NCBI GenBank assembly: GCA_903847155.1
Contig: CAINCU010000049.1
Span: forward strand, 1-49,812
DNA: 49,812 bases
Reading direction: 5' to 3'
From: an uncultured Gallionellaceae bacterium
GTDB lineage: Bacteria; Pseudomonadota; Gammaproteobacteria; Burkholderiales; Gallionellaceae
The notes below the pieces were generated by a model. The model was not told the DNA's origin. It ran no database searches and saw only the letters and a program-made list of their open reading frames with translations. Both the position numbers and the translations under genes were made by a program. Positions 7,477-18,928 of the stretch are shown here, one piece after another (position 1 is the stretch's first letter; each line of letters starts with the position of its first letter).

Positions 7477-8730
7477 ATGGCGGAAATAAAAAATTACACC
7501 ATGAACTTCGGCCCGCAGCATCCAGCTGCGCATGGCGTGTTGCGTCTGGTGCTGGAACTGGACGGCGAAGTGATCGAACGTGCCGATCCTCACATCGGTT
7601 TGTTGCATCGCGCGACCGAGAAACTGGCCGAACACAAGACCTTCCTGCAAACCGTTCCCTATATGGATCGCTTGGACTATGTGTCCATGATGCTCAATGA
7701 GCATGCCTATGTGATGGCGGTCGAGAAGCTGGCGGATATTCAAGTGCCGATTCGCGCCCAATACATCCGCGTGATGTTCGATGAGATCACGCGCATTCTG
7801 AATCATCTGCTGTGGCTGGGTGCTCACGCCTTGGACGTCGGAGCAATGTCGATAATGTTTTACGCGTTCCGCGAACGCGAAGATTTAGTGGATGCTTATG
7901 AGGCGGTTTCCGGCGCGCGGATGCATGCGGCTTACTATCGTCCGGGCGGCGTATATCGAGATTTGCCGGATAGCATGCCGCAGTATCAAGCGAGCAAAAT
8001 TCACAATGCGGCAGCGACAAAGAAATTGAACGAAAATCGCCAGGGCTCACTGCTCGATTTTCTGGAAGATTTCAGCAAACGCTTCCCCAAATATGTAGAC
8101 GAATATGAGACGTTGTTGACCAACAACCGTATCTGGAAGCAGCGCACGGTGGGTATCGGTGTAGTGTCACCGGAACGTGCATTGGCGCTGGGATTCACTG
8201 GTCCAATGCTGCGCGGCTCGGGTGTGGTGTGGGATCTGCGCAAAAACCAGCCGTATGAAGTTTATAACCGTTTGGATTTCGACATTCCAGTCGGTGTGGA
8301 AGGCGATTGCTACGACCGTTATCTGGTGCGTATAGAAGAGATGCGCCAGTCCAACCGCATCATCAAGCAGTGTATTGACTGGTTGCGCAAGAATCCCGGG
8401 CCGGTAATGACGGATGACCTCAAGTTCGGACCGCCCAAACGGGAATCCATGAAGCAGAATATGGAAGAGCTGATTCACCACTTCAAGCTGTTCAGCGAAG
8501 GTCTTCATGTGCCTGCGGGTGAAGTGTATGCCGCTGTCGAACACCCCAAGGGCGAGTTCGGTATCTATCTGGTGTCGGATGGTGCGAACAAGCCTTACCG
8601 CATGAAGATACGCACAGCGGGCTTCGCTCATCTGTCCAGTCTGGACGAGATGGCACGTGGTCACATGATTGCCGACGTAGTGGCGATCATCGGTACGCAG
8701 GACATCGTTTTCGGGGAGATAGATCGCTGA
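7477..8730 (+). CDS. nuoD: NADH-quinone oxidoreductase subunit D
   Basis: A 417-residue 49-kDa-type subunit that forms the quinone pocket together with NuoB and NuoH. Conserved features are the N-terminal [23 protein letters not shown] (quinone-site His region), [18 protein letters not shown], and the C-terminal [13 protein letters not shown]. It is related to [NiFe]-hydrogenase large subunits but lacks the metal-binding cysteines, as expected. An AAGAAGG ribosome site precedes it; its last base is the first base of nuoE. Confidence 0.97.
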   Translation: MAEIKNYTMNFGPQHPAAHGVLRLVLELDGEVIERADPHIGLLHRATEKLAEHKTFLQTVPYMDRLDYVSMMLNEHAYVMAVEKLADIQVPIRAQYIRVMFDEITRILNHLLWLGAHALDVGAMSIMFYAFREREDLVDAYEAVSGARMHAAYYRPGGVYRDLPDSMPQYQASKIHNAAATKKLNENRQGSLLDFLEDFSKRFPKYVDEYETLLTNNRIWKQRTVGIGVVSPERALALGFTGPMLRGSGVVWDLRKNQPYEVYNRLDFDIPVGVEGDCYDRYLVRIEEMRQSNRIIKQCIDWLRKNPGPVMTDDLKFGPPKRESMKQNMEELIHHFKLFSEGLHVPAGEVYAAVEHPKGEFGIYLVSDGANKPYRMKIRTAGFAHLSSLDEMARGHMIADVVAIIGTQDIVFGEIDR

Positions 8731-9215
8731 TGTTATCGCAACAGATCACCACGCTCATCGACAAAGAGCTGAAAAAATATCCTGCCGATCAGCGTCAGTC
8801 TGCCGTGATGGCAGCATTGCGTTTCGTGCAGGACGAGAAGGGCTGGATCGCCCCTGACGATATGGTCGACATCGCAGCCTACATCGGCATGCCGCAGATG
8901 GCCGTGTATGAAGTGGCGACTTTCTACCACATGTACAACCTCAAGCCGACGGGTAAATACACGCTGACCGTGTGTACCAACCTGTCGTGCCAATTGTGCG
9001 GTTCGGACGACACGCTGGCGCATCTGCACAAGAAATTGGGCATCGGCTTGGGCGAAGTCACGACGGACGGCAAATACGGCATTCGCGAGGGCGAGTGCAT
9101 GGGTGCTTGCGTGGATGCGCCGATGTTTACCATCAACAACAAGAAATTGTGCGGTCGTCTGACCCCGCAGAAAATCGACCAGATATTGGCTGATCTGGAA
9201 GGAGGGCAGGCATGA
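8730..9215 (+). CDS. nuoE: NADH-quinone oxidoreductase subunit E (cluster N1a)
   Basis: A 161-residue thioredoxin-fold subunit of the NADH-dehydrogenase module carrying a 2Fe-2S cluster. Ligands are Cys82, Cys87, Cys123 and Cys127 ([11 protein letters not shown] ... [11 protein letters not shown]). The N-terminal helical part ([19 protein letters not shown]) is typical. It overlaps nuoD by 1 bp and nuoF by 4 bp (ATGA), indicating tight translational coupling. Confidence 0.97.
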   Translation: MLSQQITTLIDKELKKYPADQRQSAVMAALRFVQDEKGWIAPDDMVDIAAYIGMPQMAVYEVATFYHMYNLKPTGKYTLTVCTNLSCQLCGSDDTLAHLHKKLGIGLGEVTTDGKYGIREGECMGACVDAPMFTINNKKLCGRLTPQKIDQILADLEGGQA

Positions 9216-10474
9216 GCGCGCACATCATTCTGGCTACGGCCGAAGACGGATTGGCGAAGCTGGACAACTATGTCAAAGCGGGCGGCTATCAGGCGTTGCG
9301 CAAGATACTGGCCGAGAAGATGCCTCCAGATGCGATCATCGCCGAAGTAAAAGCTTCCGAGCTGCGCGGGCGCGGCGGTGCTGGTTTTCCCACCGGCCTG
9401 AAGTGGAGCTTCATGCCGCGCAATTATGATGGTATTAAATATCTCGTGTGCAACTCTGATGAAGGAGAGCCTGGCACTTGCAAGGATAGAGATATCCTGC
9501 GCTACAACCCGCACATGCTGATTGAAGGCATGGCGATCGCCGCTTACACCATGGGCGTGAAGACCGGCTACAACTATGTGCACGGCGAGATTTTCGAGGC
9601 TTATGAGATTATGGAAGCGGCCTGCGAAGATGCTCGTAAAGCGGGCTATCTGGGTAAGAACATCCTCGGTTTTGACTTCGAGTTCGATCTGCACAACCAC
9701 TTGGGCTTCGGTGCCTACGTGTGCGGCGAAGAGACTGCGCTACTCGAATCCATTGAGGGCAAGAAAGGTCAGCCGCGTTTCAAGCCGCCGTTCCCTGCCA
9801 ACTTTGGCTTATATGGTAAGCCGACTACCATCAATAACACCGAAACTTTCGCCAGCATTCCATACATCATTAATCATGGTGGCAAAAAGTTTGCCGATAT
9901 AGGCGTGACCAACAGCGGCGGTATCAAACTATTCTCTATCTCCGGTCATGTGAACAACCCCGGTAATTTTGAGGTGCCCATGGGCACACCGTTCAAGAAG
10001 TTACTGGAAATGGCGGGCGGGGTGCGCAACGGTCACAAACTGAAAGCAGTGATTCCCGGGGGTTCGTCGATGCCAGTGTTGCCTGCCGAGATCATTATGG
10101 ACATCAATATGGATTTCGATTCTGTGCAAAAAGCAGGCTCGTATCTGGGTACTGGCGCCATCATCGTGATGGATGAGACCACCTGTATGGTGAAAGCGCT
10201 GGAACGTTTGTCCTATTTCTATTTCGAGGAATCCTGCGGTCAATGCACGCCCTGTCGTGAAGGCACAGGCTGGCTGTATCGCATCGTCCATCGTATTGAA
10301 CATGGCGAGGGCAGGCCGGAAGATCTTGATCTGCTGCTCGATTTGTGCGGCAACATTGCAGGGCGCACCATTTGTGCGCTGGGTGAGGCAGCGGCATGGC
10401 CGGTGCAGGGTTTCCTAAAGCACTACCGCAAGGAATTCGAATATCACATCGAGCACAAACGCTGCTTGGTGTAA
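9212..10474 (+). CDS. nuoF: NADH-quinone oxidoreductase subunit F (FMN, NADH site, cluster N3)
   Basis: A 420-residue 51-kDa subunit that oxidises NADH. The glycine-rich nucleotide site [14 protein letters not shown] (residues 53-66), the FMN-site region [18 protein letters not shown], and the N3 4Fe-4S ligands Cys342, Cys345, Cys348 ([11 protein letters not shown]) and Cys388 (TICALG) are all present. It works with NuoE and NuoG as the electron-input module. Confidence 0.97.
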   Translation: MSAHIILATAEDGLAKLDNYVKAGGYQALRKILAEKMPPDAIIAEVKASELRGRGGAGFPTGLKWSFMPRNYDGIKYLVCNSDEGEPGTCKDRDILRYNPHMLIEGMAIAAYTMGVKTGYNYVHGEIFEAYEIMEAACEDARKAGYLGKNILGFDFEFDLHNHLGFGAYVCGEETALLESIEGKKGQPRFKPPFPANFGLYGKPTTINNTETFASIPYIINHGGKKFADIGVTNSGGIKLFSISGHVNNPGNFEVPMGTPFKKLLEMAGGVRNGHKLKAVIPGGSSMPVLPAEIIMDINMDFDSVQKAGSYLGTGAIIVMDETTCMVKALERLSYFYFEESCGQCTPCREGTGWLYRIVHRIEHGEGRPEDLDLLLDLCGNIAGRTICALGEAAAWPVQGFLKHYRKEFEYHIEHKRCLV

Positions 10475-10494
10475 GGCTGACGGATAGGTGAGCA

Positions 10495-12801
10495 ATGATA
10501 AATATCGAAATTGACGGCAAGCAGATACAGACGGAAAACGGTGCCACCGTGATGGAGGCAGCGCAGCAGGCCGGTATCACTATTCCGCATTTATGCTACC
10601 ACAAGAAACTCTCCATTGCGGGCAACTGCCGCATGTGTATGGTGCAAGTGGAAAAAGCACCCAAGCCGCTGCCTGCCTGCGCAACGCCGGTAGTCGAAGG
10701 CATGAAGGTATTCACCCATTCCGAGCAAGCGGTGAAAGCGCAACAGGGCGTTATGGAATTTCTGTTGGTGAACCATCCGCTGGATTGCCCGATTTGTGAT
10801 CAGGGCGGAGAGTGCATGTTGCAAGACATATCGGTCGGCTACGGTGGTGTACATTCCCGTTATCACGAAGAAAAGCGCGTGGTACTGGGTAAGGATATTG
10901 GTCCGCTGGTGGCGGCAGAAGAGATGAGCCGCTGCATCAACTGTACCCGCTGTGTGCGCTTCGGGCAAGAGATTGCGGGTCAGATGGAATTGGGACAGGC
11001 ATTCCGTGGTGAACATGCCGAGATTATGTCCTTCGTTTCCGGCACTGTGAATTCCGAACTCTCCGGCAACATGATCGACCTGTGTCCGGTCGGTGCGTTG
11101 ACCAGCAAGCCGTTCCGTTACAAGGCTCGTTCATGGGAATTGTCGCGCCGCCGTTCGATCAGCGCGCATGACAGCCTTGGTTCCGGCCTTGCTGTGCACA
11201 CCATGAACAACCGCGTACTGCGCGTATTGCCCATCGAGAACGATGACATCAATGAATGCTGGCTGTCCGACAAGGATCGTTTCGCCTATGAAGGTTTGAA
11301 CTCAGCTGAGCGTCTGACCACGCCGATGATCAAGCAGGACGGCAAGTGGCAGGAAGTGGAATGGCAAGTCGCGCTGGAATATGCAACGAACGGACTGCGC
11401 CACATCGCCAACGGTATGGGAGCAGAGCAGATTGGCGCACTGGCGACTGCCTACTCCACGTTGGAAGAGCTCTATCTACTGCAAAAATTCATGCGCGGTA
11501 TTGGCAGCCAGAACGTGGATTTCCGATTGCGCCAATCAGACTTCAGTGTTGACGGCAAACAGCAAGGCGCGCCTTGGTTGGGCATGCCTATCGCTGACAT
11601 CAGCAAGGCAGACCGCTTGCTCATTGTAGGCAGCTTCCTGCGCAAGGATCATCCGCTGCTGGCTGCGCGCATCCGTCAAGCTGTCAAGAAGGGTGCGCAA
11701 GCCAACATCATTCACTCCACCGATGACGATCTGCTGATGAAGGTGGCGAACAAGGCTATCGTCGCACCGGATGCCTTGGTCGAAGTATTGATGCAAGTAT
11801 CGAAAGCGCTGGCGGTTGAAAAGCAAGGTCAGAGCGCCAGCGGCGAAGCAGCATCTATTGCCAAGAGTCTCGCTAGTGGCGAGCGCGTCGTTGTACTGCT
11901 CGGCAATTTCGCACAACAGCATCCGCAAGCCGCACAACTGCAAGCGCTGGCGCAACAGATAGCTGCGTTATGCAAGGGCAAGTTCGGCTTCCTCGGTGAG
12001 GCAGCAAACAGTGTCGGCGCTTATCTAGCGCAAGTCACACCGGGCGCAAAAGGGCTGAATGCCGCTTCCATGCTGGCGACTCCGCGCAAGGTTTATGTGC
12101 TGTTGAACGTCGAAGCAGAACTGGATTGTGCCAATCCGCAGCAAGCCATCGCCGCAATGCAGGCTGCCGATTTGGTGATCGCGATGAGTGCGTATAAAAA
12201 TCACGCAATGGAATATGCTGACGTGCTGTTGCCAATCGCGCCGTTCACCGAAACATCCGGCACATTTATTAGTACCGAAGGTCGTGTGCAAAGTTTCAAG
12301 GGTGCAGTCAAACCACAGGGTGAAGCTCGTCCGGCATGGAAGGTGTTACGCGTGCTGGGCAACCTGCTGAAGTTGGATGGTTTCGATCAGGACACTTCCG
12401 AAGCAGTTCGCGATGAAGCGATGAACGGCGTTGATGTCGCTGCCAAGTTGAACAACGCTATAGATGGTGTTGAAGTGCAAGCTGCGCCATCCGCAAGTGG
12501 TCTGCAGCGCGTAAGTGAGGTGCCAATCTATGCGACAGATGCTGTGGTGCGCCGTTCTGCGCCATTACAGGCTACTGCCGATGCCGCGCCGCCACGGGCA
12601 TGGTTGCACAGCGACGAGTTAAAAAAATTGGGTTTGCAAGCCGGTGAGTCAGTCAAAATCAGTCAGGGTCAGGGCAGCGTCAAACTGCTTGCTGCGGCGG
12701 ACGATAAATTACCCAAGGGTGTGGCGCGCATTGCGGCAGGCCATGCGGCGACCGCTGCATTGGGTGCGATGTTTGGAACGATCACTGTGGAGCGCGCATG
12801 A
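10495..12801 (+). CDS. nuoG: NADH-quinone oxidoreductase subunit G
   Basis: A 768-residue iron-sulfur subunit. The N-terminal 2Fe-2S domain has Cys34, Cys45, Cys48 and Cys62; the N5 set is His94, Cys98, Cys101 and Cys107 ([14 protein letters not shown]); the N4 set is Cys147, Cys150, Cys153 and Cys197 (CINCTRC ... DLCPVGALT). The extra N7 cluster motif of E. coli NuoG (CxxCxxxC after about 220) is missing: the equivalent stretch reads [12 protein letters not shown] molybdopterin-oxidoreductase-like domain without cofactor fills the rest. The stop overlaps nuoH by 4 bp. Confidence 0.96.
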   Translation: MINIEIDGKQIQTENGATVMEAAQQAGITIPHLCYHKKLSIAGNCRMCMVQVEKAPKPLPACATPVVEGMKVFTHSEQAVKAQQGVMEFLLVNHPLDCPICDQGGECMLQDISVGYGGVHSRYHEEKRVVLGKDIGPLVAAEEMSRCINCTRCVRFGQEIAGQMELGQAFRGEHAEIMSFVSGTVNSELSGNMIDLCPVGALTSKPFRYKARSWELSRRRSISAHDSLGSGLAVHTMNNRVLRVLPIENDDINECWLSDKDRFAYEGLNSAERLTTPMIKQDGKWQEVEWQVALEYATNGLRHIANGMGAEQIGALATAYSTLEELYLLQKFMRGIGSQNVDFRLRQSDFSVDGKQQGAPWLGMPIADISKADRLLIVGSFLRKDHPLLAARIRQAVKKGAQANIIHSTDDDLLMKVANKAIVAPDALVEVLMQVSKALAVEKQGQSASGEAASIAKSLASGERVVVLLGNFAQQHPQAAQLQALAQQIAALCKGKFGFLGEAANSVGAYLAQVTPGAKGLNAASMLATPRKVYVLLNVEAELDCANPQQAIAAMQAADLVIAMSAYKNHAMEYADVLLPIAPFTETSGTFISTEGRVQSFKGAVKPQGEARPAWKVLRVLGNLLKLDGFDQDTSEAVRDEAMNGVDVAAKLNNAIDGVEVQAAPSASGLQRVSEVPIYATDAVVRRSAPLQATADAAPPRAWLHSDELKKLGLQAGESVKISQGQGSVKLLAAADDKLPKGVARIAAGHAATAALGAMFGTITVERA

Positions 12802-13883
12802 TGGAAGCTCAGATCCTGCAATTTTTTCAATGGTTCTGGAATCTGTTTGGGCTCTGGGATCTGCTATGGGGATTCATCAAACCTGCTTGGCCGCTGATCT
12901 GGACGGTAATCAAGATCGTCGCCATTATCGCACCACTAATGATCGGGGTTGCCTACCTGACTTTGACCGAGCGCAAGGTGCTGGGCTTCATGCAGATACG
13001 TCCCGGCCCCAACCGAGTGGGTTACTGGGGGCTGCTGCAACCGATAGTAGATGGCGTCAAGCTGCTGTTCAAAGAAATTATTATTCCGACCGGTGCCAAC
13101 AAGTTTCTATTCATCATGGCGCCTGCATTGTCGCTGGCGGTCGCTTTGGCTGCATGGGCAGTGGTGCCTTTTGGCGATACACTGATTCTGGCGAACGTGA
13201 ATGCGGGATTGCTGTACTTGTTGTCGCTGACCTCGCTCGGTGTATATGGCATCATTATTGCCGGCTGGTCGTCCAACTCGAAATACTCTTTTCTTGGTGC
13301 CATGCGTTCCGCCGCACAGATGGTTTCATATGAATTGGCCATGGGTTTTGCGCTGGTTTGTGTGCTGTTGGCAGCTCAGAGTCTGAATCTGGGCGACATC
13401 GTGCGCGGACAGCAGAACGGCTATGGTTTGCTCGGCTGGTACTTCATCCCATTGTTCCCCATGTTCGTAGTGTACTTCATTGCTGGTGTGGCGGAGACTA
13501 ACCGTTCACCATTCGACTTGTCCGAAGGCGAATCCGAAATTGTGGCGGGCTTCCATGTGGAATATTCCGGCATGGGATTTGCCATGTTTTTCCTGGCCGA
13601 ATACGCGAACATGATTTTGATTGCGGCACTGGCCACAGTTTTTTTCCTTGGCGGCTGGCTGCCGCCGCTGGATATTGCGCCGTTCAATAAGATACCGGGG
13701 CTGTTCTGGATGATAGGCAAGATGTTCATCATGCTGTTCCTGTTCCTGTGGTTCCGTGCGAGTTTTCCGCGTTATCGCTACGACCAACTGATGCGTTTGG
13801 GCTGGAAGGTGTTCATACCGCTGACGTTGGTGTGGGTGGTGGTGGTGGCCACATGGATGCAAACGCCCTATTGGTTATGGTAA
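12798..13883 (+). CDS. nuoH: NADH-quinone oxidoreductase subunit H
   Basis: A 361-residue membrane subunit with about eight helices that lines the quinone entry path. Signatures are [38 protein letters not shown] and [30 protein letters not shown]. The start is ATG 12798 (ATGATG, overlapping the nuoG stop); ATG 12801 is equally possible. The Trp-rich first helix is longer than in E. coli, as in other betaproteobacteria. Confidence 0.97.
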   Translation: MMEAQILQFFQWFWNLFGLWDLLWGFIKPAWPLIWTVIKIVAIIAPLMIGVAYLTLTERKVLGFMQIRPGPNRVGYWGLLQPIVDGVKLLFKEIIIPTGANKFLFIMAPALSLAVALAAWAVVPFGDTLILANVNAGLLYLLSLTSLGVYGIIIAGWSSNSKYSFLGAMRSAAQMVSYELAMGFALVCVLLAAQSLNLGDIVRGQQNGYGLLGWYFIPLFPMFVVYFIAGVAETNRSPFDLSEGESEIVAGFHVEYSGMGFAMFFLAEYANMILIAALATVFFLGGWLPPLDIAPFNKIPGLFWMIGKMFIMLFLFLWFRASFPRYRYDQLMRLGWKVFIPLTLVWVVVVATWMQTPYWLW

Positions 13884-13900
13884 GCGGTCGGGGATAGAAA

Positions 13901-14389
13901 ATGAAAAACCTCATAGATTTCTTCAAGAGTTTCCTGCTGCTCGAATTGCTTAAGGGCATGTCGGTTACCGGCAGTTATTTATTCGCACGGCATATTACAG
14001 TCGAATATCCGGAGGAAAAGACGCCGCAGAGTTTTCGCTTCCGTGGTTTGCACGCGCAGCGCCGCTATCCGAATGGTGAAGAACGCTGTATCGGTTGCAA
14101 ATTGTGCGAAGCGGTGTGTCCGGCCTTGGCGATCAAGATCGAGGTGGCTGAACGTGCGGACGGCTCGCGCCGCACCACACAATATGATATCGACCTGACC
14201 AAATGCATTTTCTGCGGTTTCTGCGAAGAATCCTGCCCGGTGGATGCCATTGTTGAGACGCGCGTCTTTGAATATCACGGCGAGAATCGCGGTGACCTGT
14301 ATTACACCAAGTCCATGCTGCTGGCGGTGGGCGAAAAACATGAAGCTCAGATCGCCAAGGACAGAGCTGCCGATGCCAAGTATCGGTAA
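13901..14389 (+). CDS. nuoI: NADH-quinone oxidoreductase subunit I (clusters N6a/N6b)
   Basis: A 162-residue ferredoxin-like subunit with two 4Fe-4S clusters: Cys63, Cys66, Cys69, Cys73 ([12 protein letters not shown]) and Cys102, Cys105, Cys108, Cys112 ([12 protein letters not shown]). It relays electrons from NuoG to N2 in NuoB. The N-terminal amphipathic helix ([16 protein letters not shown]) rests on the membrane. Spacing to nuoH is 17 bp. Confidence 0.97.
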   Translation: MKNLIDFFKSFLLLELLKGMSVTGSYLFARHITVEYPEEKTPQSFRFRGLHAQRRYPNGEERCIGCKLCEAVCPALAIKIEVAERADGSRRTTQYDIDLTKCIFCGFCEESCPVDAIVETRVFEYHGENRGDLYYTKSMLLAVGEKHEAQIAKDRAADAKYR

Positions 14390-14403
14390 TTAGAGGATGC
14401 CAC

Positions 14404-15045
14404 ATGAACATTGAAATCTTGTTCTACTTGTTTGCCGCCATGACGATATTTGCGGCGCTACGCGTAATTACTGCGCGCAACCCGTTGCATGCTGTGCTGT
14501 TTTTGGTGCTCACTTTCGTCAGCTGTGCAGGGATATGGATGTTGCTGGAAGCCGAATTTCTCGCCCTCACACTGGTGCTGGTGTATGTAGGTGCGGTGAT
14601 GGTGCTATTCCTGTTTGTGGTGATGATGCTGGATATCAATATAGAACAGTTGCGTCACGGCTTTTTACGCTGGCTGCCGGTCGGCCTGTTATTGGCGGGA
14701 TTGATCGGGGTGCAGATGGTGTGGGTTTTGGGAGCACCTGAGATTAATGCCGGAAGATACCCCGCTGTGCATTCCGCCGATTACAGCAATACCAAAGAAT
14801 TGGGACGTCTAATTTATACCGATTATGTGTACCCGTTTGAATTGGCGGCTGTGGTACTGCTGGTGGCAATGGTGGCAGCAATTGCACTGACCTTGCGCCG
14901 CCGTCGAGGAACCAGAAGGCAGGATATCAGCAAGCAGATCAAGGTCAGCAAGAAGGATCGGCTGCGTATTGTTTCTGTGCCATCCGCACGAGCAGCAGGT
15001 GCTGCACAGAATGTAGTCGAATCTGGCGAACACGCCGCAGATTAA
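14404..15045 (+). CDS. nuoJ: NADH-quinone oxidoreductase subunit J
   Basis: A 213-residue membrane subunit with about five helices. The conserved third helix region LTLVLVYVGAVMVLFLFVVMML, with a pi-bulge, is clear. The C-terminal ~45 residues after the last helix are basic and hydrophilic (RRRRGTRRQDISKQIKVSKK), a cytoplasmic tail common in betaproteobacterial NuoJ. An AGAGGATG ribosome site lies upstream. Confidence 0.96.
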   Translation: MNIEILFYLFAAMTIFAALRVITARNPLHAVLFLVLTFVSCAGIWMLLEAEFLALTLVLVYVGAVMVLFLFVVMMLDINIEQLRHGFLRWLPVGLLLAGLIGVQMVWVLGAPEINAGRYPAVHSADYSNTKELGRLIYTDYVYPFELAAVVLLVAMVAAIALTLRRRRGTRRQDISKQIKVSKKDRLRIVSVPSARAAGAAQNVVESGEHAAD

Positions 15046-15060
15046 ATCAAAGGGGAGCGC

Positions 15061-15372
15061 ATGTTGAATCTGGGACTTTCGCATTATCTGGTGTTGAGCG
15101 CGGTGCTGTTCGCGATCAGCGTGGTCGGAATTTTCCTGAATCGTAAGAACCTGATCGTTTTATTGATGGCGATCGAGTTGATGTTGCTGGCGGTGAATAC
15201 AAATTTCATCGCGTTCTCTCATTACTTGAACGACACAGCGGGTCAGATTTTCGTGTTCTTTATTCTCACTGTGGCGGCTGCTGAAGCGGCGATTGGACTG
15301 GCAATTCTGGTGGTGCTGTTCCGCAACACGAACACTATCGACGTGGATGATCTCGGCAGCTTGAAAGGTTAA
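15061..15372 (+). CDS. nuoK: NADH-quinone oxidoreductase subunit K
   Basis: A 103-residue membrane subunit with three helices. The two buried glutamates needed for proton translocation are in [13 protein letters not shown] and [20 protein letters not shown] precedes the ATG. The stop TAA shares its last A with the nuoL start. Confidence 0.97.
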   Translation: MLNLGLSHYLVLSAVLFAISVVGIFLNRKNLIVLLMAIELMLLAVNTNFIAFSHYLNDTAGQIFVFFILTVAAAEAAIGLAILVVLFRNTNTIDVDDLGSLKG

Positions 15373-17396
15373 TGCACATGGATATGCAGAATCTGTATTT
15401 ACTGGTTCCATTGGCTCCGCTAGTTGGAGCCATCGCTGCCGGATTTTTCGGCAAAGTGATGGGACGCACCTGGTCGCACCGTATCACCATCACATTGGTT
15501 GCCGTTTCATTCTTTGCATCGCTGGCGATATTTCAGGATGTGATGGCAGGTCATCCTTTCAACGGCACGATCTACAAATGGATGTCGTCCGGCGACACCA
15601 GTCTGGAAATCGGTTTCCTGATCGACCGACTGACCGTGATGATGATGCTGGTGGTGACTTTTGTTTCATTAATGGTGCATATCTACACCATTGGTTACAT
15701 GGAAGAAGACCCAGGCTACCAGCGTTTCTTCAGCTACATTTCGCTGTTCACCTTCTCCATGCTGATGCTGGTGATGGCCAACAACTTCATGCAACTGTTC
15801 TTCGGCTGGGAAGCGGTGGGACTGGTGTCCTATCTATTGATCGGCTTCTGGTACACGCGTCCCACGGCGATCTACGCCAACCTCAAAGCCTTTCTGGTCA
15901 ACCGCGTGGGCGACTTCGGTTTTCTGCTGGGTATCGGACTGGTGCTGATGGTGTTCGGCACGCTGGATTACTCTTCTGTCTTTGCTAATGCGCACAACTA
16001 TGTCAATGACATGGCGCCCATTCCCGGCATATCGGTGGGGCTTTTGACGGCGATCTGCATCCTGCTATTCATCGGCGCGATGGGCAAGAGCGCACAGTTT
16101 CCCTTGCATGTGTGGCTGCCCGATTCGATGGAAGGCCCGACACCGATCTCTGCCTTGATCCACGCTGCAACCATGGTGACCGCTGGTATCTTTATGGTTG
16201 CGCGCATGTCGCCGTTGTTTGAATTGTCCGAGACTGCACTTTCGTTTGTCATGGTCATCGGCGCGATCACTGCGCTGTTCATGGGATTCCTTGGCGTCAT
16301 TCAGAACGACATTAAGCGCGTAGTGGCTTATTCCACGTTATCGCAACTCGGTTACATGACCGTGGCACTGGGTGCATCAGCTTACTCGGTAGCGGTGTTT
16401 CACCTGATGACGCACGCCTTTTTCAAAGCCTTGCTATTCTTGGCGGCCGGTTCAGTCATCATCGCCATGCATCACGATCAGGATATGCGCAACATGGGTG
16501 GCCTGCGCAAATACTTGCCCATTACCTGGATCACATCATTGATCGGCTCGCTGGCATTGATCGGCACGCCGTTCTTCTCCGGTTTCTATTCCAAGGACAG
16601 CATCATTGAAGCGGTCGGCATGTCGCATTTGCCAGGTTCCGGCTTTGCTTATTTCTCGGTGGTAGCAGGTGTGTTTGTCACAGCCTTCTATTCCTTCCGC
16701 ATGTACTTCATGGTGTTTCACGGTGAAGAGCGTTTCGGCAAAAGTCATCATGACCATCAAGGCGACCATGCCGACGAAGAGACTTCGCAAGATCATCATC
16801 ACGGTTTGAAGCCGGGACAGAAGCCGCATGAACCTTCAGGAGTGGTGACATGGCCGTTGATTCTGCTGGCAATCCCGTCCGTGCTGATCGGTTTCTTTAC
16901 CATCGACAGCATGCTGTTCGGCGATTACTTCCTTGATTCCATTTATATCAGCCACGAGCATCATGCGCTGGTCGAGATGCGCGAGGAGTTCCATGGCGCA
17001 TTTGCCATGGCGCTGCATTCGTTGTTTACGCTGCCGTTCTGGCTGGCGCTAGCAGGGGTGGGTAGTGCATGGTTCCTGTACATAAAACGTCCCGATATTC
17101 CGGCGGTCATCAAACAAAAATTCTCGATTATCTATACTTTGCTAGACCAGAAATACTACTTCGACCGTTTCAACGACTGGTTCTTCGCTGGTGGCGCACG
17201 CGGTGCCAGCCGCTTCTTGTGGAAGTTCGGCGACGTGAAACTGATAGACGGCTTTTTTGTGAACGGATCGGCGAAGATGGTGGGCATGTTCTCCGGTGTG
17301 ATGCGCAGGCTACAGACCGGCTACGTTTATCACTACGCGTTTTGGATGATCATCGGCGTGTCTGCACTGTTGACAGTGCGTACATGGTTCGAATAA
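15372..17396 (+). CDS. nuoL: NADH-quinone oxidoreductase subunit L
   Basis: A 674-residue antiporter-like proton-pumping subunit with 14-16 helices, including FFGWEAVGLVSYLLIGFWY, LHVWLPDSMEGPTPISALIHAATMVTAG and a lateral helix at the C-terminus. Key Glu and Lys residues of the central channel are retained. Unusual detail: the loop at about residues 457-487 is very His-rich (SHHDHQGDHADEETSQDHHH) between helices. ATG 15372 overlaps nuoK by one base; in-frame ATGs at 15378 and 15384 are alternatives. Confidence 0.96.
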   Translation: MHMDMQNLYLLVPLAPLVGAIAAGFFGKVMGRTWSHRITITLVAVSFFASLAIFQDVMAGHPFNGTIYKWMSSGDTSLEIGFLIDRLTVMMMLVVTFVSLMVHIYTIGYMEEDPGYQRFFSYISLFTFSMLMLVMANNFMQLFFGWEAVGLVSYLLIGFWYTRPTAIYANLKAFLVNRVGDFGFLLGIGLVLMVFGTLDYSSVFANAHNYVNDMAPIPGISVGLLTAICILLFIGAMGKSAQFPLHVWLPDSMEGPTPISALIHAATMVTAGIFMVARMSPLFELSETALSFVMVIGAITALFMGFLGVIQNDIKRVVAYSTLSQLGYMTVALGASAYSVAVFHLMTHAFFKALLFLAAGSVIIAMHHDQDMRNMGGLRKYLPITWITSLIGSLALIGTPFFSGFYSKDSIIEAVGMSHLPGSGFAYFSVVAGVFVTAFYSFRMYFMVFHGEERFGKSHHDHQGDHADEETSQDHHHGLKPGQKPHEPSGVVTWPLILLAIPSVLIGFFTIDSMLFGDYFLDSIYISHEHHALVEMREEFHGAFAMALHSLFTLPFWLALAGVGSAWFLYIKRPDIPAVIKQKFSIIYTLLDQKYYFDRFNDWFFAGGARGASRFLWKFGDVKLIDGFFVNGSAKMVGMFSGVMRRLQTGYVYHYAFWMIIGVSALLTVRTWFE

Positions 17397-17427
17397 GCAG
17401 TACTAGAGAAGAGCTGAAGGAACAAGC

Positions 17428-18921
17428 ATGATTTTCGGATACCCCCTGTTAAGCGTTGTCATCTGGCTGCCCATCATCTTCGGCCTGCTGGTGCTGGCGA
17501 CCGGAAACGACCGCAATGCCCATCTAGCACGTGTCATAGCGCTGGTTGGCGCAGTGTTGAGCTTTCTGGTAACACTCCCGCTCTATACCGGTTTCGACCG
17601 CATGACCAGCGCCATGCAATTCGTGGTGCGCGAAGACTGGATCACGCGTTTCAATATCCACTACCATCTTGGCGTGGACGGTATCTCGGTGTTGTTCGTA
17701 TTGCTCAACAGCTTTTTCACGCCGCTGGTAGTGATTGCCGGTTGGAAGGTTATTGAAAAACGAGTGGCGCAATACATGGCAGCGTTCCTCATCATGTCCG
17801 GTTTGGTCAACGGTGTGTTCGCCTCGCTGGATGCGATATTGTTTTATGTGTTCTGGGAAGCGATGCTGATTCCGATGTTCATTATCATCGGCGTGTGGGG
17901 TGGACCAAACCGCGTGTATGCAGCCGTCAAGTTCTTTCTCTTTACGCTGCTCGGTTCATTGTTGATGCTGGTGGCCTTGCTTTACTTGCACCAGCAGTCC
18001 GGCGGCAGCTTCGAGATTCTTGATTTCCATCGCATGGCGATGCCGTCGCTGAGTGCGCAGATTTTTGTATTCATCGCCTTCTTTATGGCGTTCTCGGTGA
18101 AAGTGCCGATGTTTCCAGTGCATACTTGGTTGCCGGATGCACACGTCGAGGCACCTACCGGCGGCTCGGTGGTGTTGGCGGCGATCATGCTGAAGGTCGG
18201 TGCATACGGCTTTATCCGTTTTTCCATGCCAATCGTACCGGATGCCAGCCACTATCTGGCACCAGTGATGATCGCGTTATCGCTGATTGCGGTGGTTTAT
18301 ATAGGTCTAGTCGCATTGACCCAAGCCGATATGAAGAAACTGGTGGCATATTCCTCAATCTCGCACATGGGCTTCGTTACGCTCGGATTCTTTATCTTCA
18401 ATCCCTACGGTATGGAAGGTGCGCTGCTGCAGATGATTTCGCACGGTTTCGTGGCCGGTGCGTTGTTCCTGTGTATCGGAGTGCTGTATGACCGCGTACA
18501 TTCACGCCAGATCGTCGATTACGGTGGTGTGGCCAACAAGATGCCTGTGTTCGCCGCCTTCTTCATGCTATTCGCCATGTCTAATAGCGGTTTGCCCGGC
18601 ACCAGCGGTTTCGTCGGTGAGTTCATGGTCATTATGGGCGCGGTCAAAGTCAACTTCTGGTACGCCTTTGCGGCAGCCAGCACGTTGATCTTCGGCGCAG
18701 CCTATACGCTGTGGATGTACAAACGTGTGATCTTCGGTGCGGTTGCCAACGATCATGTCGCCCACCTGCACGACATCGGTACACGTGAAAAAATTGTGTT
18801 TGCTGTTCTTGCTGTCAGCGTACTCGCCATGGGACTGTATCCCTTGCCGTTCGCCGACATCATGCATGCGTCGGTAAACGATCTGCTGGTGCATCTGGCT
18901 ACTCCCAAAGTTCTGAATTGA
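17428..18921 (+). CDS. nuoM: NADH-quinone oxidoreductase subunit M
   Basis: A 497-residue antiporter-like proton-pumping subunit. Family signatures are [21 protein letters not shown] with the essential Glu, [30 protein letters not shown], and [16 protein letters not shown]. About 14 membrane helices. A GAAGGAAC ribosome site lies upstream; nuoN starts 7 bp after the stop. Confidence 0.97.
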   Translation: MIFGYPLLSVVIWLPIIFGLLVLATGNDRNAHLARVIALVGAVLSFLVTLPLYTGFDRMTSAMQFVVREDWITRFNIHYHLGVDGISVLFVLLNSFFTPLVVIAGWKVIEKRVAQYMAAFLIMSGLVNGVFASLDAILFYVFWEAMLIPMFIIIGVWGGPNRVYAAVKFFLFTLLGSLLMLVALLYLHQQSGGSFEILDFHRMAMPSLSAQIFVFIAFFMAFSVKVPMFPVHTWLPDAHVEAPTGGSVVLAAIMLKVGAYGFIRFSMPIVPDASHYLAPVMIALSLIAVVYIGLVALTQADMKKLVAYSSISHMGFVTLGFFIFNPYGMEGALLQMISHGFVAGALFLCIGVLYDRVHSRQIVDYGGVANKMPVFAAFFMLFAMSNSGLPGTSGFVGEFMVIMGAVKVNFWYAFAAASTLIFGAAYTLWMYKRVIFGAVANDHVAHLHDIGTREKIVFAVLAVSVLAMGLYPLPFADIMHASVNDLLVHLATPKVLN

Positions 18922-18928
18922 GGAAAAC

